Of a stretch of DNA of 64,000 nucleotides, positions 62,784 through 64,000 are shown piece by piece. The DNA is from Bacteroidota bacterium. GTDB lineage: Bacteria > Bacteroidota > Ignavibacteria > Tepidaquicellales > Tepidaquicellaceae. Within the stretch, counting starts at the first letter, position 1, and each line of letters opens with the position of its first letter. Location: NCBI GenBank assembly GCA_018266875.1, contig JAFDZR010000025.1, positions 1-64,000 on the forward strand. Reading direction: 5' to 3'. Position numbers and translations under genes: made by a program. The notes beneath the pieces were generated by a model. That model worked only from the letters and a program-made list of their open reading frames with translations, did no database searches and had not been told where the DNA came from.

Positions 62784-64000
62784 TTAAAATTTAATTCTGT
62801 AATAGATCAGAGCTCCCGCCCTGGTTCCTGATGAAATTGTCGCATCACTGCTTGTTGTGAACGGATCATATACTCTTTCCAGTCTGAGCACAAGGTCATT
62901 TGATAAACCTTCAATCTTCAGCATTTTATTTATAGGATAATCAATAATTATGTCAGTATTTGCAATACCTTTAAATATCTGTCCTCCGAATCTGATGATT
63001 GCTCCTCCCACTGATGCGGTAAATCTTATATCGGTATTTTCAGCGAACGATCCTGTCTTGGAATCTACATAATTAAGGTCAGTATTGATTAGAAAAGGGA
63101 AAATATTTTCAAGTGATGAAGTCACGTAATTTGAAAGTACAGAAGCTCCGAGTGATGCCCCGAAACTTGAACTCTCGCTGAAAGAAAGCTGATCCTTGAA
63201 TTTTCCGAAAAGAAGAAATGAAATTGCATCACTTGTTGCGTTACTGCCGGATTCCGTGCTGCCGTTCTTTGTAAGAGTGATAGCAAGGACAGGATTTGCT
63301 GCAGGTCCGGAGACATTCATGTCGATCACAACGTCGCTTACCACCTGCTGATTTGAGCCGCCGAGGTCAACAGATGTGTAACCTTTGTATGTTGCATCAA
63401 TGTTGAGTTCCGGATTAGTTACAGGTCCGTTAAAGTTGACTTTACCTGTCGCATCAAATCTTCTGAAAAATTTATAGTAGCAGTTGTTTCCCAGCGTGAC
63501 TTCTCCTCTGGCTGACATCTGATAATTTTCCTTGTTGTCCAGATTAAGGTTGGTAGTGATCTCGCCGAAAAATTCCTGCTGCGATTTTTCGTTAACTATG
63601 AATTTTAAGAATACATTCTCCGATGTGGTTATAAGCAGATCGTAATAGAATTTTCCTGATTTCTGCTTTGGCTGGAGCTTAACATTTTTGTTCTCCTCTC
63701 TGTAAACCAGCTTTTCAAATGGATTTAAATAAACTCCTTTAATAACGAATATACTGTCAGTTGAATTCGTTAAAACCCTTGTAACTCTTTCATTGTTATA
63801 ATTCAGCGAGTCTATGATCACTCCGTAATTAAAATCATCAGAATAAATGTTGTAAGCTTCCTGCACGAACGGATTGAATTCAACGTTCCCTTTTACAAGT
63901 ATAAGATTCCCTGTAAGGTCTATCCTGTCCGAATTTCCCTGGATTTTAAGCTGCGGACTTCCGCTGCCCACCCAGAGGTCTCCGGAAATTCCAAGTTCTG
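62784..64000 (-). CDS. TamB/AsmA-like translocation protein, C-terminal part (partial)
   Basis: The frame runs to the window edge: residues before the first GTG read ELGISGDLWVGSGS and continue a strand pattern, so the 5' part lies beyond 64000. The visible ~405 residues are beta-helical repeats (KIQGNSDRIDLTGNLILVKG, NVEFN) followed by the DUF490/TamB C-terminal domain: AISFLLFGKFKDQLSF, GASVLSNYVTSSLENI, ENTDIRFTASVGGAII and a final GALIYYRIKF. TamB-family proteins span the periplasm and are involved in outer-membrane biogenesis and lipid transport. It directly precedes rnr, with one base between the stop and the proposed ATT start. Confidence 0.88.
   Translation of the reverse strand, partial: ELGISGDLWVGSGSPQLKIQGNSDRIDLTGNLILVKGNVEFNPFVQEAYNIYSDDFNYGVIIDSLNYNNERVTRVLTNSTDSIFVIKGVYLNPFEKLVYREENKNVKLQPKQKSGKFYYDLLITTSENVFLKFIVNEKSQQEFFGEITTNLNLDNKENYQMSARGEVTLGNNCYYKFFRRFDATGKVNFNGPVTNPELNIDATYKGYTSVDLGGSNQQVVSDVVIDMNVSGPAANPVLAITLTKNGSTESGSNATSDAISFLLFGKFKDQLSFSESSSFGASLGASVLSNYVTSSLENIFPFLINTDLNYVDSKTGSFAENTDIRFTASVGGAIIRFGGQIFKGIANTDIIIDYPINKMLKIEGLSNDLVLRLERVYDPFTTSSDATISSGTRAGALIYYRIKF

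Overview
The window looks like chromosomal DNA of a Bacteroidota/Chlorobi-group bacterium, most likely an Ignavibacteria-type lineage (inference). The grounds are two proteins ending in a type IX secretion (T9SS type A) sorting domain with a YQNYPNPFNP motif, many lipoproteins with short A/T-rich leaders and few Shine-Dalgarno sequences, several TTG/GTG starts, and families common in that group (YARHG, DUF2723, DcaP-like porin). No rRNA, tRNA, transposase or CRISPR array was found.

Region 1 (1-14.7 kb) is AT-rich and accessory. It opens with the 3' part of a large T9SS-secreted protein (SBBP repeats, FN3-like and papain-like domains). A dense same-strand run of small lipoproteins and secreted proteins follows. 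These fall into small paralogous families: three YARHG lipoproteins, three members of an uncharacterised family with a GKYE[YF] motif, and two YD/RHS-like strand-repeat proteins. Between them lie a YidD-like protein, a PQQ-type propeller lipoprotein, a DUF2306 membrane protein and an M15 peptidase. Three decayed genes and one reading frame without a start codon show gene birth and death in progress.

Region 2 (14.7-18.7 kb) is a boundary rich in repeats. It has a nine-copy tandem array of palindromic ~60-bp units, a three-copy ~110-bp repeat and other dispersed repeats, around a second T9SS propeller protein and a small Lys-rich exported protein.

Region 3 (18.7-44.8 kb) holds ettA, a class V aminotransferase and a lytic transglycosylase (convergent with ettA), a DUF389 protein, and a Cus-type copper/silver efflux operon (small Cys-rich protein, TolC-like, CusB-like, HMA lipoprotein, CusA). 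It continues with aquaporin, a glutamine synthetase family enzyme, an exported beta-carbonic anhydrase, two large arylsulfatases without signal peptides, a DUF202 protein, a DcaP-like porin, the radical-SAM enzyme anSME that matures sulfatases, and an outer-membrane beta-barrel protein.

Region 4 (45-64 kb) is core. A plus-strand block carries tig, clpP, a DUF2723 protein, a GT-C glycosyltransferase with TPR tail and a GT9 glycosyltransferase. A minus-strand run of nine closely spaced genes reads tamB-like, rnr, a ClpB-like protein with only the second ATPase domain, a ParB/Srx-fold protein, lolC/E, lolD, pstB, phoU and a TonB-dependent receptor.

Points most worth a second look: the ClpB homologue that begins inside the M-domain; rnr, whose winged-helix domain is encoded upstream of any canonical start codon; the decaying lipoprotein island behind a T9SS-secreted protein; and the palindromic tandem array.
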